DNA of 64,000 nucleotides, from NCBI RefSeq assembly GCF_022343555.1, contig NZ_JAKQZH010000003.1, forward strand, positions 248,001-312,000, read 5' to 3'. Below, piece by piece: positions 34,288 to 41,906 of the stretch. The notes beneath the pieces were generated by a model, which saw only the letters and a program-made list of their open reading frames with translations, was not told the origin of the DNA and made no database searches. How positions within the stretch are numbered: the stretch's first letter is position 1; each line of letters begins with the position of its first letter. A program made the position numbers and the translations under genes. The stretch is from Marinobacter sp. C7 (GTDB lineage Bacteria; Pseudomonadota; Gammaproteobacteria; Pseudomonadales; Oleiphilaceae).

Positions 34288-35370
34288 ATGAGAGAACGCC
34301 ACGAATTTCATGTGGATAGTGCCCGCTATCTGGATGATCACGGCAAGCCCATGGATGACTTGCCGGCCCTGGCCGGGGACACCGGGCGTGTCCTGGCCGC
34401 CTACCGCAATATGGTGCTGACCCGCACCTTCGATGCCAAAGTCATTGCCCTTCAGCGTACCGGTAAGTGCGGCACCTATCCCTCTGTGCTCGGGCACGAG
34501 GTGATTGGTACCGCCATCGGCCAGAGCATGGCAAAAACCGATGTGTTCGTACCCTACTACCGGGATCAGGCGGCGCACATGTTGCGTGGTGTGGGGCTGA
34601 GGGAGATGTTGCTCTACTGGGGCGGGGACGAGCGCGGCAGCGCCAACTGGAAGAACTGCCCGGAAGACCTGCCCATCTCGGTACCCATTGCCACCCAGTG
34701 TTGTCATGCCGTGGGGGTGGCCTCGGCCATGCGGATCCGGGGTGAGGAGCGGGCGGTGGTCTGCTGCGTGGGCGACGGCGGAACCTCGAAAGGTGATTTT
34801 CTGGAGAGCATAAACCTGGCCGGCGCCTGGCACTTGCCCGTGGTGTTTGTCGCCATCAACAACCATTGGGCGATTTCCACGCCCCGCAGCCTGCAGACCG
34901 GGGCCGAGACCATCGCCCAGAAGGCCATCAGCGCGGGTTTGCCGGGCCACATGGTGGACGGCAACGATTATTTTGCCATCTCGGAAGCCCTGGACACGGC
35001 CCTTGAGCGGGCCCGCGGCGGCAAGGGCGCGACCCTGATCGAGGCGGTGACCTACCGGCTCGGGGATCACACCACCGCTGACGACGCCACCCGTTATCGC
35101 ACCGCCGAGGACCTCAAGCGGGCCTGGGGGAAGGATGGCATCAAGCGCCTGCAGAACTGGCTACATGACAACGACCTGTGGGATGCCGCGAAGGAAAAGG
35201 CGCTGCAGGCAGACAGCAAGGCAACGGTGGAGCAGGCGGTCGAGGACTACCTGGCCATTGAAGCCGAGCCGCCCACCGCCATGGTGGACTACCTGTTCGA
35301 AACCCTCCCTCCGGCTCTTCAGACCCAGCGAGAGCGGATTGTCAGCAAGTACCGGGGAGGTGAGTCATGA
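34288..35370 (+). CDS. 2-oxoacid dehydrogenase E1 component, alpha subunit
   Basis: A 360-residue thiamine-diphosphate-binding alpha subunit of pyruvate or branched-chain 2-oxoacid dehydrogenase. The ThDP motif GDGGTSKGD at 162-170 through VFVAINN is intact, and the phosphorylation-loop-like YRLGDHTTADDATRY region follows. The ATG at 34288 has AAGGAGGAC immediately before. The stop overlaps the beta-subunit start (ATGA). The pair plus E2 forms an E1alpha-E1beta-E2 operon typical of the BCKDH/acetoin/pyruvate alpha2beta2 type. Confidence 0.9.
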   Translation: MRERHEFHVDSARYLDDHGKPMDDLPALAGDTGRVLAAYRNMVLTRTFDAKVIALQRTGKCGTYPSVLGHEVIGTAIGQSMAKTDVFVPYYRDQAAHMLRGVGLREMLLYWGGDERGSANWKNCPEDLPISVPIATQCCHAVGVASAMRIRGEERAVVCCVGDGGTSKGDFLESINLAGAWHLPVVFVAINNHWAISTPRSLQTGAETIAQKAISAGLPGHMVDGNDYFAISEALDTALERARGGKGATLIEAVTYRLGDHTTADDATRYRTAEDLKRAWGKDGIKRLQNWLHDNDLWDAAKEKALQADSKATVEQAVEDYLAIEAEPPTAMVDYLFETLPPALQTQRERIVSKYRGGES

Positions 35371-36359
35371 GCAAGGGCGAGCTGCGTGACGTGACCCTGG
35401 TGGAAGCGGTCAACATGGCCCTGCACTGGGAAATGCAGCACGACGAAAACGTGGTGGTGCTGGGCGAGGACATCGCCACCAACGGCGGTGTCTTCCGGGC
35501 CACGGTGGGCCTGAAGGAAAAGTTCGGCTTCAAGCGGGTGATGGACACTCCACTGGCGGAAACCCTGATTGCCGGCACCTCCGTGGGCATGGCGACCCAG
35601 GGCCTGAAGCCGGTGGCCGAGTTCCAGTTCATGGGGTTTATCTACGCCGGCATCGAGCAGATTGTCAGCCATGCCGCCCGCATGCGTAACCGCACCCGGG
35701 GCCGGCTGCATTGCCCCATCGTCTATCGGGCGCCCTTTGGTGGGGGTATCCACGCCCCCGAGCACCATTCCGAAAGCACCGAGGCGCTGTTTGCCCACAT
35801 CCCGGGCCTGAGGGTGGTGATTCCCAGTTCGCCCCAGCGGGCCTACGGACTGCTGCTGGCGGCCATCCGCAACCCCGATCCGGTGATCTTCCTGGAGCCC
35901 AAACGTATCTACCGGGCGGTGACCCAGAGCGTGGAAAACAACGGCGAGGCACTTCCACTGGATACCTGCTTCACCTTGCGCGAGGGCGATGACGTAACCC
36001 TCATCACCTGGGGCGCCTCCGTCACGGAAACCCTCCAGGCCGCCGACAAGCTCTCGCATCAGGGCGTAACCTGCGAGGTCATCGATGTAGCCACCATCAG
36101 CCCCCTCGACCGGGAAACCCTGCTGTGCTCCGTCGCCAAGACCGGCCGCGCGGTCATCGTCCACGAAGCCTGCCGCAACGGCGGCGTCGGCGCGGAGATC
36201 GCCGCCTCCATCGCCGAAAGCGCCTTCCTCGACCTTCAGGCCCCGGTGGTGCGGGTGACCGGCTACGACACTGTTATGCCCTATTACCGCAACGAAGCCG
36301 CCTACCTGCCACAAGTGGAGGATATCGTCGAAGCCGTAGAACAAGTCATCGCCCTGTGA
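35367..36359 (+). CDS. 2-oxoacid dehydrogenase E1 component, beta subunit
   Basis: A 330-residue beta subunit, a transketolase-like pyrimidine-binding domain followed by the C-terminal domain. Seen: VVVLGEDIATNGGVFRATVG, MDTPLAE, GIEQIVSHAARMR, and the HHSESTEALFAH motif. It is translationally coupled to the alpha subunit by a 4-bp ATGA overlap. Between it and E2 lie two 45-bp direct repeats. Confidence 0.9.
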   Translation: MSKGELRDVTLVEAVNMALHWEMQHDENVVVLGEDIATNGGVFRATVGLKEKFGFKRVMDTPLAETLIAGTSVGMATQGLKPVAEFQFMGFIYAGIEQIVSHAARMRNRTRGRLHCPIVYRAPFGGGIHAPEHHSESTEALFAHIPGLRVVIPSSPQRAYGLLLAAIRNPDPVIFLEPKRIYRAVTQSVENNGEALPLDTCFTLREGDDVTLITWGASVTETLQAADKLSHQGVTCEVIDVATISPLDRETLLCSVAKTGRAVIVHEACRNGGVGAEIAASIAESAFLDLQAPVVRVTGYDTVMPYYRNEAAYLPQVEDIVEAVEQVIAL

Positions 36360-36387
36360 ACGACTGACTCCGGGGATTGCCGCACCC

Positions 36388-36502
36388 CCGGGGTCTGACC
36401 CCAAAGGGGTCAGACCCAACCTTCAAACCAGAAGTCAGCAAAAGCCCCGGCCAGGCACCGGGGTCTGACCCCGAGGGGTCAGACCCCACCTTCAAACCAG
36501 AA
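36388..36502. repeat. Two 45-bp direct repeats with GGGGTCTGACCCC hairpins
   Basis: Copies at 36388-36432 and 36458-36502, 70 bp apart start to start. Each is a hairpin, GGGGTCTGACCCC / GGGGTCAGACCC(C), followed by TTCAAACCAGAA. The second ends just before the E2 ribosome site. They resemble the REP family elsewhere in the window, but the loop is only 3 nt and the arms differ. Confidence 0.8.
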
Positions 36503-36518
36503 ACCAGGGGAGTAGCAA

Positions 36519-37640
36519 ATGAAAAACTTCAAACTTCCAGATTTAGGCGAAGGCCTCCCCGAAGCCGAAATCGTCGAATGGCACGTCAAAGTCGGCGACA
36601 CCGTCGAGGCTGATCAGGTCGTGGTCAGCGTCGAAACCGCCAAGGCCATCGTGGACATCCCATCCCCCGACGCCGGCACCATCGCCAAACTCTACGGCGA
36701 ACCCGGCGACATCATCCACACCGGCGAACCGTTGCTGGCCTTTGAAGGCGAGGGCGGCGACAGCGGCACCGTAGTCGGCGAACTCAAGACCTCCGGCAAG
36801 GACACCAAAGGCAAAGCCGGCCAGGACCAGTTCATCATCGGAGCCGCCGCCTCCAGCAAACGCGCCCGCGCCAACCGGGCCACGCCGGGCGTGCGGGCTC
36901 TGGCGGAACGGCTGGGCGTGAGCCCGGAACAGATCAGGGGCAGCGGCCCCGGCGGCCTGATCACCAATGACGACGTTCACCGCCAGGCCAGCCACCAGAA
37001 AAAACTGGGCGACGGCGAACCCATCCGTGGCACCCGCCGCACCATGGCCAAGAATATGGCGCTCTCCCACGCCCAGGTGGTGCCGGCATCGGTCTTCGAG
37101 GATGTGGACATTGGCGCCTGGAAAAAGGGCACGGACATCACCATGCGCCTGGTACAGGCCATCGGGACAGCCTGTGAGGCGTCCCCGGAACTGAACTGCT
37201 GGTTCGATGGCGACAACCTCACCCGCCGGTTACTGGACGAAGTCCACGTGGGCATTGCCGTGGACACCCCCGATGGCCTGTTCGTGCCGGTGCTCCGGGA
37301 CATTACCCACCGCAGCCTCAAGGACCTGAGAAAAGGCCTGGAAAACCTGCGGGAAGCGGTCGCCACCCGCAAGATCCCGCCGCAGGAAATGCAGGGCGCC
37401 ACCATCACCCTCTCCAACTTCGGCACCATGACCGGCCAGTACGCCAACCCGGTCATCATCCCGCCGCAGGTGGCCATCATCGGTTCGGGCTGCATCCGGG
37501 ACAAAGTGGTGCCCGTCGATGGCAAACCGGCGGTTCGTCCGGTATTGCCGCTGTCGCTGACCTTCGATCACCGTGCCGCCACCGGCGGCGAGGCCTCCCG
37601 CTTCCTCGGGGCCATGGTCGAGGCCCTCTCCAGACCCTGA
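36519..37640 (+). CDS. 2-oxoacid dehydrogenase E2 (dihydrolipoamide acyltransferase)
   Basis: A 373-residue acyltransferase with one lipoyl domain (1-78; lipoylated Lys42 in VETAKAIVD), a peripheral subunit-binding domain (about 121-154; ATPGVRALAERLGV through GPGGLITNDDV) and the catalytic domain from about 165. The active-site His is H351 in FDHRAATGGEA. The usual HRxxDG has Thr in place of Asp (position 355). The Thr variant is seen in some E2 proteins, but it should be checked. The ATG follows GGGGAG with 5-6 bp spacing. No E3 gene follows. Confidence 0.88.
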   Translation: MKNFKLPDLGEGLPEAEIVEWHVKVGDTVEADQVVVSVETAKAIVDIPSPDAGTIAKLYGEPGDIIHTGEPLLAFEGEGGDSGTVVGELKTSGKDTKGKAGQDQFIIGAAASSKRARANRATPGVRALAERLGVSPEQIRGSGPGGLITNDDVHRQASHQKKLGDGEPIRGTRRTMAKNMALSHAQVVPASVFEDVDIGAWKKGTDITMRLVQAIGTACEASPELNCWFDGDNLTRRLLDEVHVGIAVDTPDGLFVPVLRDITHRSLKDLRKGLENLREAVATRKIPPQEMQGATITLSNFGTMTGQYANPVIIPPQVAIIGSGCIRDKVVPVDGKPAVRPVLPLSLTFDHRAATGGEASRFLGAMVEALSRP

Positions 37641-37745
37641 GCCGGCAGGCGGCCGCGACCATTCGCCGCACCGTACGGCTTGGCACCGGTGCCAGACCTT
37701 TCTATGCTGGCGGCATTCCGTTTTCCCCAGAAAGGACGTTTTTCC

Positions 37746-38249
37746 ATGAACAAATGCCTGAGCATCCTGCTTCTGAGCATGGCAGTACTGGCCCCGAACG
37801 TTTTTGCCCACGACTACCAGAACGGCAACGTGGCCATCGACCACCCCTGGAGCCGTCCGACACCCCCGGGCACCCCCATGGGTGTGGGCTATCTGAGCAT
37901 CACCAACACCGGTGAGCGCGACATCACCCTGACCGGCGCCGAAACCCCCCGCGCAGCCCGGATCTCCATCCATGAAAGCAGCATGAAAGACGGCGTAATG
38001 CGGATGCAGCCGGTCAAGAGCGGCCTGCTGATCCCGGCCGGTAAAACCGTCGAACTTAAACCCCACAGCTATCACCTGATGCTGGAGAAGCTCAACCAGC
38101 CGCTGGCCCAGGGCGAGAGTATTCCTGTGCAACTGGAGTTTGACGGTGCCGAGGACATGAACATCGAGCTTACCGTCGAACCGCTGGACGGTGGCATGGC
38201 CATGGAAAAGCAGGAGATGGATCATTCCGGGCACAAGATGAGCAATTGA
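37746..38249 (+). CDS. PCuAC-type periplasmic copper chaperone
   Basis: A 167-residue exported protein. The signal peptide ends at VFAHD. The copper-binding cluster follows the H-x10-M-x(21-22)-H-x-M pattern: H76 in ISIHESSMKDG, M87, H110 and M112 in YHLMLEKL. The C-terminus is Met/His-rich (GGMAMEKQEMDHSGHKM), another copper-binding feature. It would carry Cu(I) for cytochrome oxidase assembly. The ATG at 37746 fits the signal peptide; a longer in-frame start is not signal-like. Confidence 0.85.
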   Translation: MNKCLSILLLSMAVLAPNVFAHDYQNGNVAIDHPWSRPTPPGTPMGVGYLSITNTGERDITLTGAETPRAARISIHESSMKDGVMRMQPVKSGLLIPAGKTVELKPHSYHLMLEKLNQPLAQGESIPVQLEFDGAEDMNIELTVEPLDGGMAMEKQEMDHSGHKMSN

Positions 38250-38298
38250 TTGCGCTTCCTCCCCGGGCTCTTATCCCTTCCTACTGAACCCGTCAACT

Positions 38299-38330
38299 CG
38301 GAGTTATGCGAACGAGGGCGCATAACTCCG
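38299..38330. repeat. GGAGTTATGCG palindrome, copy 1
   Basis: CGGAGTTATGCG (38299-38310) and CGCATAACTCCG (38319-38330) are perfect 12-bp arms around AACGAGGG. A related copy with a similar loop is at 51789-51824. Confidence 0.85.
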
Positions 38331-38543
38331 CCGCCTCTGCTCCAGCGTCCTGATTTTCTGCCATTTTCCTGTTCAAAGAGTGGAGTTATATGCCCGCAAT
38401 GTTCCGGCGCTGGGCTGCTGGCGTTCGTATAACTTCTTTAGTGGTATGTAGGGTGCGGTTTTTAAGGTTATGAACTATAGTGGTTTTTTGTCGGGTTCGT
38501 GACAAGGCGGATGGAATTATACGAATGCGGGATAGGCGCCCGG

Positions 38544-38569
38544 AGTTATACGAACGCGTTCGTATAACT
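38544..38569. repeat. 26-bp perfect palindrome at the array edge
   Basis: AGTTATACGAACG joined directly to its reverse complement CGTTCGTATAACT, 4 bp before the GTTAGGA core. The half-sites resemble those of tyrosine recombinases; this is only a resemblance. Confidence 0.8.
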
Positions 38570-38596
38570 AGCTGTTAGGAATGAGGGTCTAGATTT

Positions 38597-39370
38597 ATGG
38601 AGCGGGAGATCCTGATAAACGATTTCGCTACTCGTAGTTTTAGGGATGTAGCGGATCAAGATTACATCGCGGCTAGGCTCTCCTATCGCCATGGGCTATA
38701 TCCTCAGTTTCATTGGCAGTCTCTCCAAGCTCTAGAAAAGTATCTAAAGGCGATATTGCTCTATAACAGGGTGAAAGCTAAGAGCATCAATCATGACCTA
38801 GATAAAGCTCTCAAACTCACCCGAAAATTGCCATTCCAGCTGAGCAGGAGTTCCATTACTGACGATTTTATTAAGCATCTTTCCAATTTCGGTCGTTTCA
38901 GATACTTGGAATCCTCATATTTTATTAAAGGGCCAAAGTTAGCTGAACTGGATAAAGCTGTTTGGGAAATAAGGCGTTACTGTAAAGTTTTGGATTACGA
39001 TCTGGCTCTTCAATGTGGAAATGTCGAGAACATGTTCCAGCATGAGCTTGATGCAATTGAAAAAAGTAAACAGCGGCCCCCTCAGAAGTTCAGAATTGCA
39101 GGTGGGCTTTTAGAGAAAATCATTGACCAACAGAAACATCCTTCACGCAGTGCTTTGGTTTGGCAAAATCTGTTTTTCGGAAAGGTTGTCCGGAGGCAGG
39201 TACGCATGCCCACCGCCTTCCATGCGGTAAATGCGCCACTGTACCTACATCCAGAAATACTGGATGAAGTTTTGAAGTACGTATTTCTACCCGACAAGGT
39301 GGCAGAGGCCTACCGGGAGCATGGCAAGGTAGTGAGCCAATCGGGAGGTAATTCGGGTAGAAGTTCCTAA
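38597..39370 (+). CDS. Cassette 1: HEPN-like protein
   Basis: A 257-residue protein whose N-terminal half looks like a HEPN domain: AARLSYRHGLYPQFHWQSLQ leading into ALEKYLKAILLYNRVKAKS and NHDL (65-68), an all-helical pattern. HEPN proteins are often RNases in toxin-antitoxin or antiphage systems, but the catalytic R-x4-6-H is not evident here. The C-terminal part is unrecognised. The stop is part of attC 1. The gene is AT-richer than the flanking chromosome and has no cognate antitoxin next to it. Assignment is moderate. Confidence 0.6.
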   Translation: MEREILINDFATRSFRDVADQDYIAARLSYRHGLYPQFHWQSLQALEKYLKAILLYNRVKAKSINHDLDKALKLTRKLPFQLSRSSITDDFIKHLSNFGRFRYLESSYFIKGPKLAELDKAVWEIRRYCKVLDYDLALQCGNVENMFQHELDAIEKSKQRPPQKFRIAGGLLEKIIDQQKHPSRSALVWQNLFFGKVVRRQVRMPTAFHAVNAPLYLHPEILDEVLKYVFLPDKVAEAYREHGKVVSQSGGNSGRSS

Positions 39371-39436
39371 CAATGTGGTCAACGGGACGCCAACTACGCT
39401 GCGCTCCGTTGGCGCCCATTACCACTGGCGTTAAAC
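39364..39436 (+). repeat. attC site 1
   Basis: A 73-bp element from TCCTAAC to GTTAAAC (39430-39436), with inner arms GGGACGCCAAC and GTTGGCGCCC. It overlaps the stop of cassette gene 1, as is usual. Confidence 0.85.
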
Positions 39437-39463
39437 CAAAAATAAAAAAGGAGAGTTTCATCT

Positions 39464-39844
39464 ATGAGGGCACTTTCAGTTCCTTTGGTCACCATAGCAA
39501 TCAGTGGATGCTCGATGATGGGAGTGATTCCTGCCAAGGAAGCGGGGCCTTACCCGGAAAATTATAAAGAGCGAGTGGCGGGCTACATCGATCAGGCTTA
39601 CAAAGACCCCGGATCTCTAAAATCTGTATCTATATCTCAGCCGATCCCCTATCGAATATTCGATGATATTGGGTATATCGTTTGTTTTAAGGCCAACGCA
39701 AAAAATAGTTATGGTGGGTACACGGGCGTCAAAACACAGCAAATAATGTTAGAGCCTGATAATACTTGGAACACGGGCGGCACAAATGGTTGTGAACAGG
39801 CAAATTATCAGCCTTGGCCAGAGATGGAGCAGCGGGATAGCTAA
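39464..39844 (+). CDS. Cassette 2: small lipoprotein
   Basis: A 126-residue predicted lipoprotein with lipobox TIAISGCSMM. The mature part includes YIDQAYKDPGSLKSVSIS and CFKANAKNSYGGYTGV; similar NAKNSYGGY-type segments occur in small lipoproteins of mobile elements. It has a C-terminal Cys, C117. Function unknown. AAGGAG precedes the ATG by 10 bp. Confidence 0.65.
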   Translation: MRALSVPLVTIAISGCSMMGVIPAKEAGPYPENYKERVAGYIDQAYKDPGSLKSVSISQPIPYRIFDDIGYIVCFKANAKNSYGGYTGVKTQQIMLEPDNTWNTGGTNGCEQANYQPWPEMEQRDS

Positions 39845-39872
39845 GTCTACAAAGCTAGGGCCGCGAAAAAAG

Positions 39873-39943
39873 GTTTAACCAAGGGCTCAAGCCGACCGGT
39901 TTGCGCTGGCGCTCCAACCGGCGGCTTAGCCCAAGCGTTACGT
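39873..39943 (+). repeat. attC site 2
   Basis: About 71 bp from GTTTAAC (39873-39879) to GTTACGT (39937-39943), with complementary arms GGGCTCAAGCCG and CGGCTTAGCCC and inner ACCGGTTTG/CAACCGG. Confidence 0.85.
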
Positions 39944-39970
39944 GTGCAGTAAAACAAAGGGATAGAGTTT

Positions 39971-41287
39971 ATGTACCACTATGACCAAAGACCAGGAACT
40001 CAGTTCAGCGAGGCGGCGCAGAGCTTCATGAGAGACATTCAGTCCTCTGAGTATGTGGTGCTATGTGGTCGAAACAACTGTGGAAAATCCTATCTACTTA
40101 AGACTCTAACTCAACAACTTGGCGAGCGTGCGTCATATCTTGGGCCTGCTCGGTATCAAAATTTTAATGTCATTGGTAGTTTCGCTCCTAACCGGAATCA
40201 GAGAAGGAGAACTCGAAAACACCAGGAATTCATGAACCAATGGCGTAACCAACAGCAGAATTTAGATAACTCGCCGTTTAATCTACAGCAAGCCATAGCC
40301 GAGCTCACAAATGAAAAAAGAGAGCAATTGATTGAAATAATGCAATCTTTGCTCGGATCAAAAATGGAGCTAAGACATACTGTTGAAAACAACTCTATGT
40401 CCCAGCAATATATATCAGTTGATGGGCACAACATTTCTTTTACAAGCTCAGGTTATCGATTAATAACATCTCTAATTACTTCTCTTCTTGACGAAGAATT
40501 TGATACATTTTTTATTGACGAGCCAGAGCTCGGGATTAGTCCTGAAGCTCAAGGACTTTTCTCTGATTTCCTGTTCAATAAAGAAATTAGAGATCGTTAT
40601 TTTGGGCATATCAAAACCCTAGTATTAGCAACTCATTCGACGATATTTCTCGATAGAAATCAGATCACCAACAACTATTTTGTCGAGAAAGACGGTGACA
40701 TAATTGACATCACAAGAGTGGATAACGTTTCTGACATAAATAGAATGCATTTCTTCCTGCTGGGGAACCGACTGGAAACTCTGTATATGCCTTCGAGCAT
40801 AATCATAGTAGAGGGGAAAAGCGATTATAAGTTTATCAATAGGTTGTTGAATGTCAGGTATGATAATTCAAACGTTAGCGTTATACAGGCAAATGGAGAT
40901 TCAAGAATAAAGGAAATTTTCAATTTGACTAAAAGTATATTTGGCGACATCCAAAAGAGCCCTTATAAAGACAGAGTTTTTGTTGTTCTAGATAGTGTGC
41001 ATGGTCCAGGATTGAAAGCTTCGCTTGAGGCAATGGGTCTACCTAGTGAAAATATCGTGACATGGAATAAAAATGGAATCGAATACTATTATCCAGAGAA
41101 AATAATAAGGTCTATATATGGTTCTTCTGGAGAAATTGAAATTGATGGTGACATAGTAAGGTTAAATGGCATTGAGCATAACAAAAACAAGCTCGCAGAT
41201 CTTGTGGTAGATAAAATGACGAAAGATACTGAGCTAACCGAGGAATTCCAAGACGAGTTCCTAGCCAAGATCGAACCTTTAATCTGA
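39971..41287 (+). CDS. Cassette 3: AAA ATPase with TOPRIM-like domain (OLD-like)
   Basis: A 438-residue ABC-type/AAA ATPase of the RecF/OLD kind. Walker A GRNNCGKS (33-40), signature-like SSGYRLI (159-165), Walker B FIDEPE (181-186) and H-loop THS (221-223) are present. A C-terminal TOPRIM-like region begins IIIVEGKSD (Glu281). The expected second motif D-x-D appears as LDSVHG (Asp341), so metal binding may be altered. OLD-family nucleases and related ATPase/TOPRIM proteins often defend against phages. Strongly AT-rich and carried as a single-gene cassette. Confidence 0.75.
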   Translation: MYHYDQRPGTQFSEAAQSFMRDIQSSEYVVLCGRNNCGKSYLLKTLTQQLGERASYLGPARYQNFNVIGSFAPNRNQRRRTRKHQEFMNQWRNQQQNLDNSPFNLQQAIAELTNEKREQLIEIMQSLLGSKMELRHTVENNSMSQQYISVDGHNISFTSSGYRLITSLITSLLDEEFDTFFIDEPELGISPEAQGLFSDFLFNKEIRDRYFGHIKTLVLATHSTIFLDRNQITNNYFVEKDGDIIDITRVDNVSDINRMHFFLLGNRLETLYMPSSIIIVEGKSDYKFINRLLNVRYDNSNVSVIQANGDSRIKEIFNLTKSIFGDIQKSPYKDRVFVVLDSVHGPGLKASLEAMGLPSENIVTWNKNGIEYYYPEKIIRSIYGSSGEIEIDGDIVRLNGIEHNKNKLADLVVDKMTKDTELTEEFQDEFLAKIEPLI

Positions 41288-41290
41288 AAC

Positions 41291-41365
41291 ACGTAACCAA
41301 TGCGTCAACGGGACCGCTTTGTTCCGCTGCGCTCCACAAATCGGCCCGTTACGCCAGCGTTAGAA
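41291..41365 (+). repeat. attC site 3
   Basis: About 75 bp from ACGTAAC (41291-41297) to GTTAGAA (41359-41365), with arms CAACGGGACCG and CGGCCCGTT. Confidence 0.85.
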
Positions 41366-41383
41366 TTTTATCGAGATTTTGGT

Positions 41384-41905
41384 ATGGATGAAAAACTAGA
41401 GAAAATTTTCTCTAATATAAATGACTGGCTGAGATTTGCAGAGGCAAAGTCTGCAACCTTGATTGCAGGGAATGGCGCATTAATTTTTGCCATTTTCAGG
41501 CTGAGACATTCGGCTGAGGTCCCTGAGCTGTTAGCTCTTCACTTTAACGTATCGATATTTTTTTGCTTGATGTCTATGGTAGTCTGCTTGATATCGATTA
41601 CACCATCATTAGGAATGCCTTGGGAATCCAAGCCCAGAGGTTGTGATAAATCTGACAATTTGCTCTTTTTCGATGACATATCAAAGTATACGCCCGCGTC
41701 CTACCTTAATAGAATGGGATAAAATATAAACTTAGAGAATTCAGACTTCACTGGATACCAGAAAGATCTTGCGAGTCAGATAATAGTAAATTCTGTAATT
41801 GCGAGAAAGAAATATAATTGTTTCAAGATTGCTGTTTGGTTGAGCCTATTCGCGTTGGTTTCACCGGTGGTCGGTATAGTTCTGTATTTGATAGGGAGGA
41901 GATAA
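41384..41905 (+). pseudogene. Cassette 4a: Pycsar effector (PycTM-like), interrupted by in-frame TAA
   Basis: The reading frame starts MDEKLEKIFSNINDWLRFAE, whose NDWLRFAEAKSATLI (13-27) is the hallmark of the Pycsar-effector membrane domain. Two membrane helices follow (about 24-40 and 53-72). A TAA at 41720-41722 ends the protein after 112 residues, but the same frame continues for 60 residues (GYQKDLASQIIVNSVIARKK, then a third helix) to a TAA at 41903-41905, 1 bp before the cyclase start. The full-length size, about 172 residues, fits the family. A nonsense mutation, a sequencing error or stop readthrough could explain this. PycTM proteins are thought to damage the inner membrane when a cyclic pyrimidine nucleotide rises. 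Confidence 0.75.
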
Positions 41906-41906
41906 T

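Larger units (their letters stand above)
38250..38596. other. Left boundary of cassette array with TTATRCGAA palindromes
   Basis: This 347-bp gap holds no convincing gene. It contains several GGAGTTATRCGAA-type inverted repeats and ends in GTTAGGA (38574-38580), a good R'-like core and the probable first cassette junction. Composition falls from GC-rich to AT-rich across it. Confidence 0.6.

Noticed and set aside
37680-37745. Longer N-terminus for the copper chaperone
   Set aside because: It would bury the signal peptide behind 22 non-conserved residues.
38544-38569. Similarity of the 26-bp palindrome to loxP
   Set aside because: It shares TATACGAA but the arms are inverted relative to loxP and there is no 8-bp spacer.
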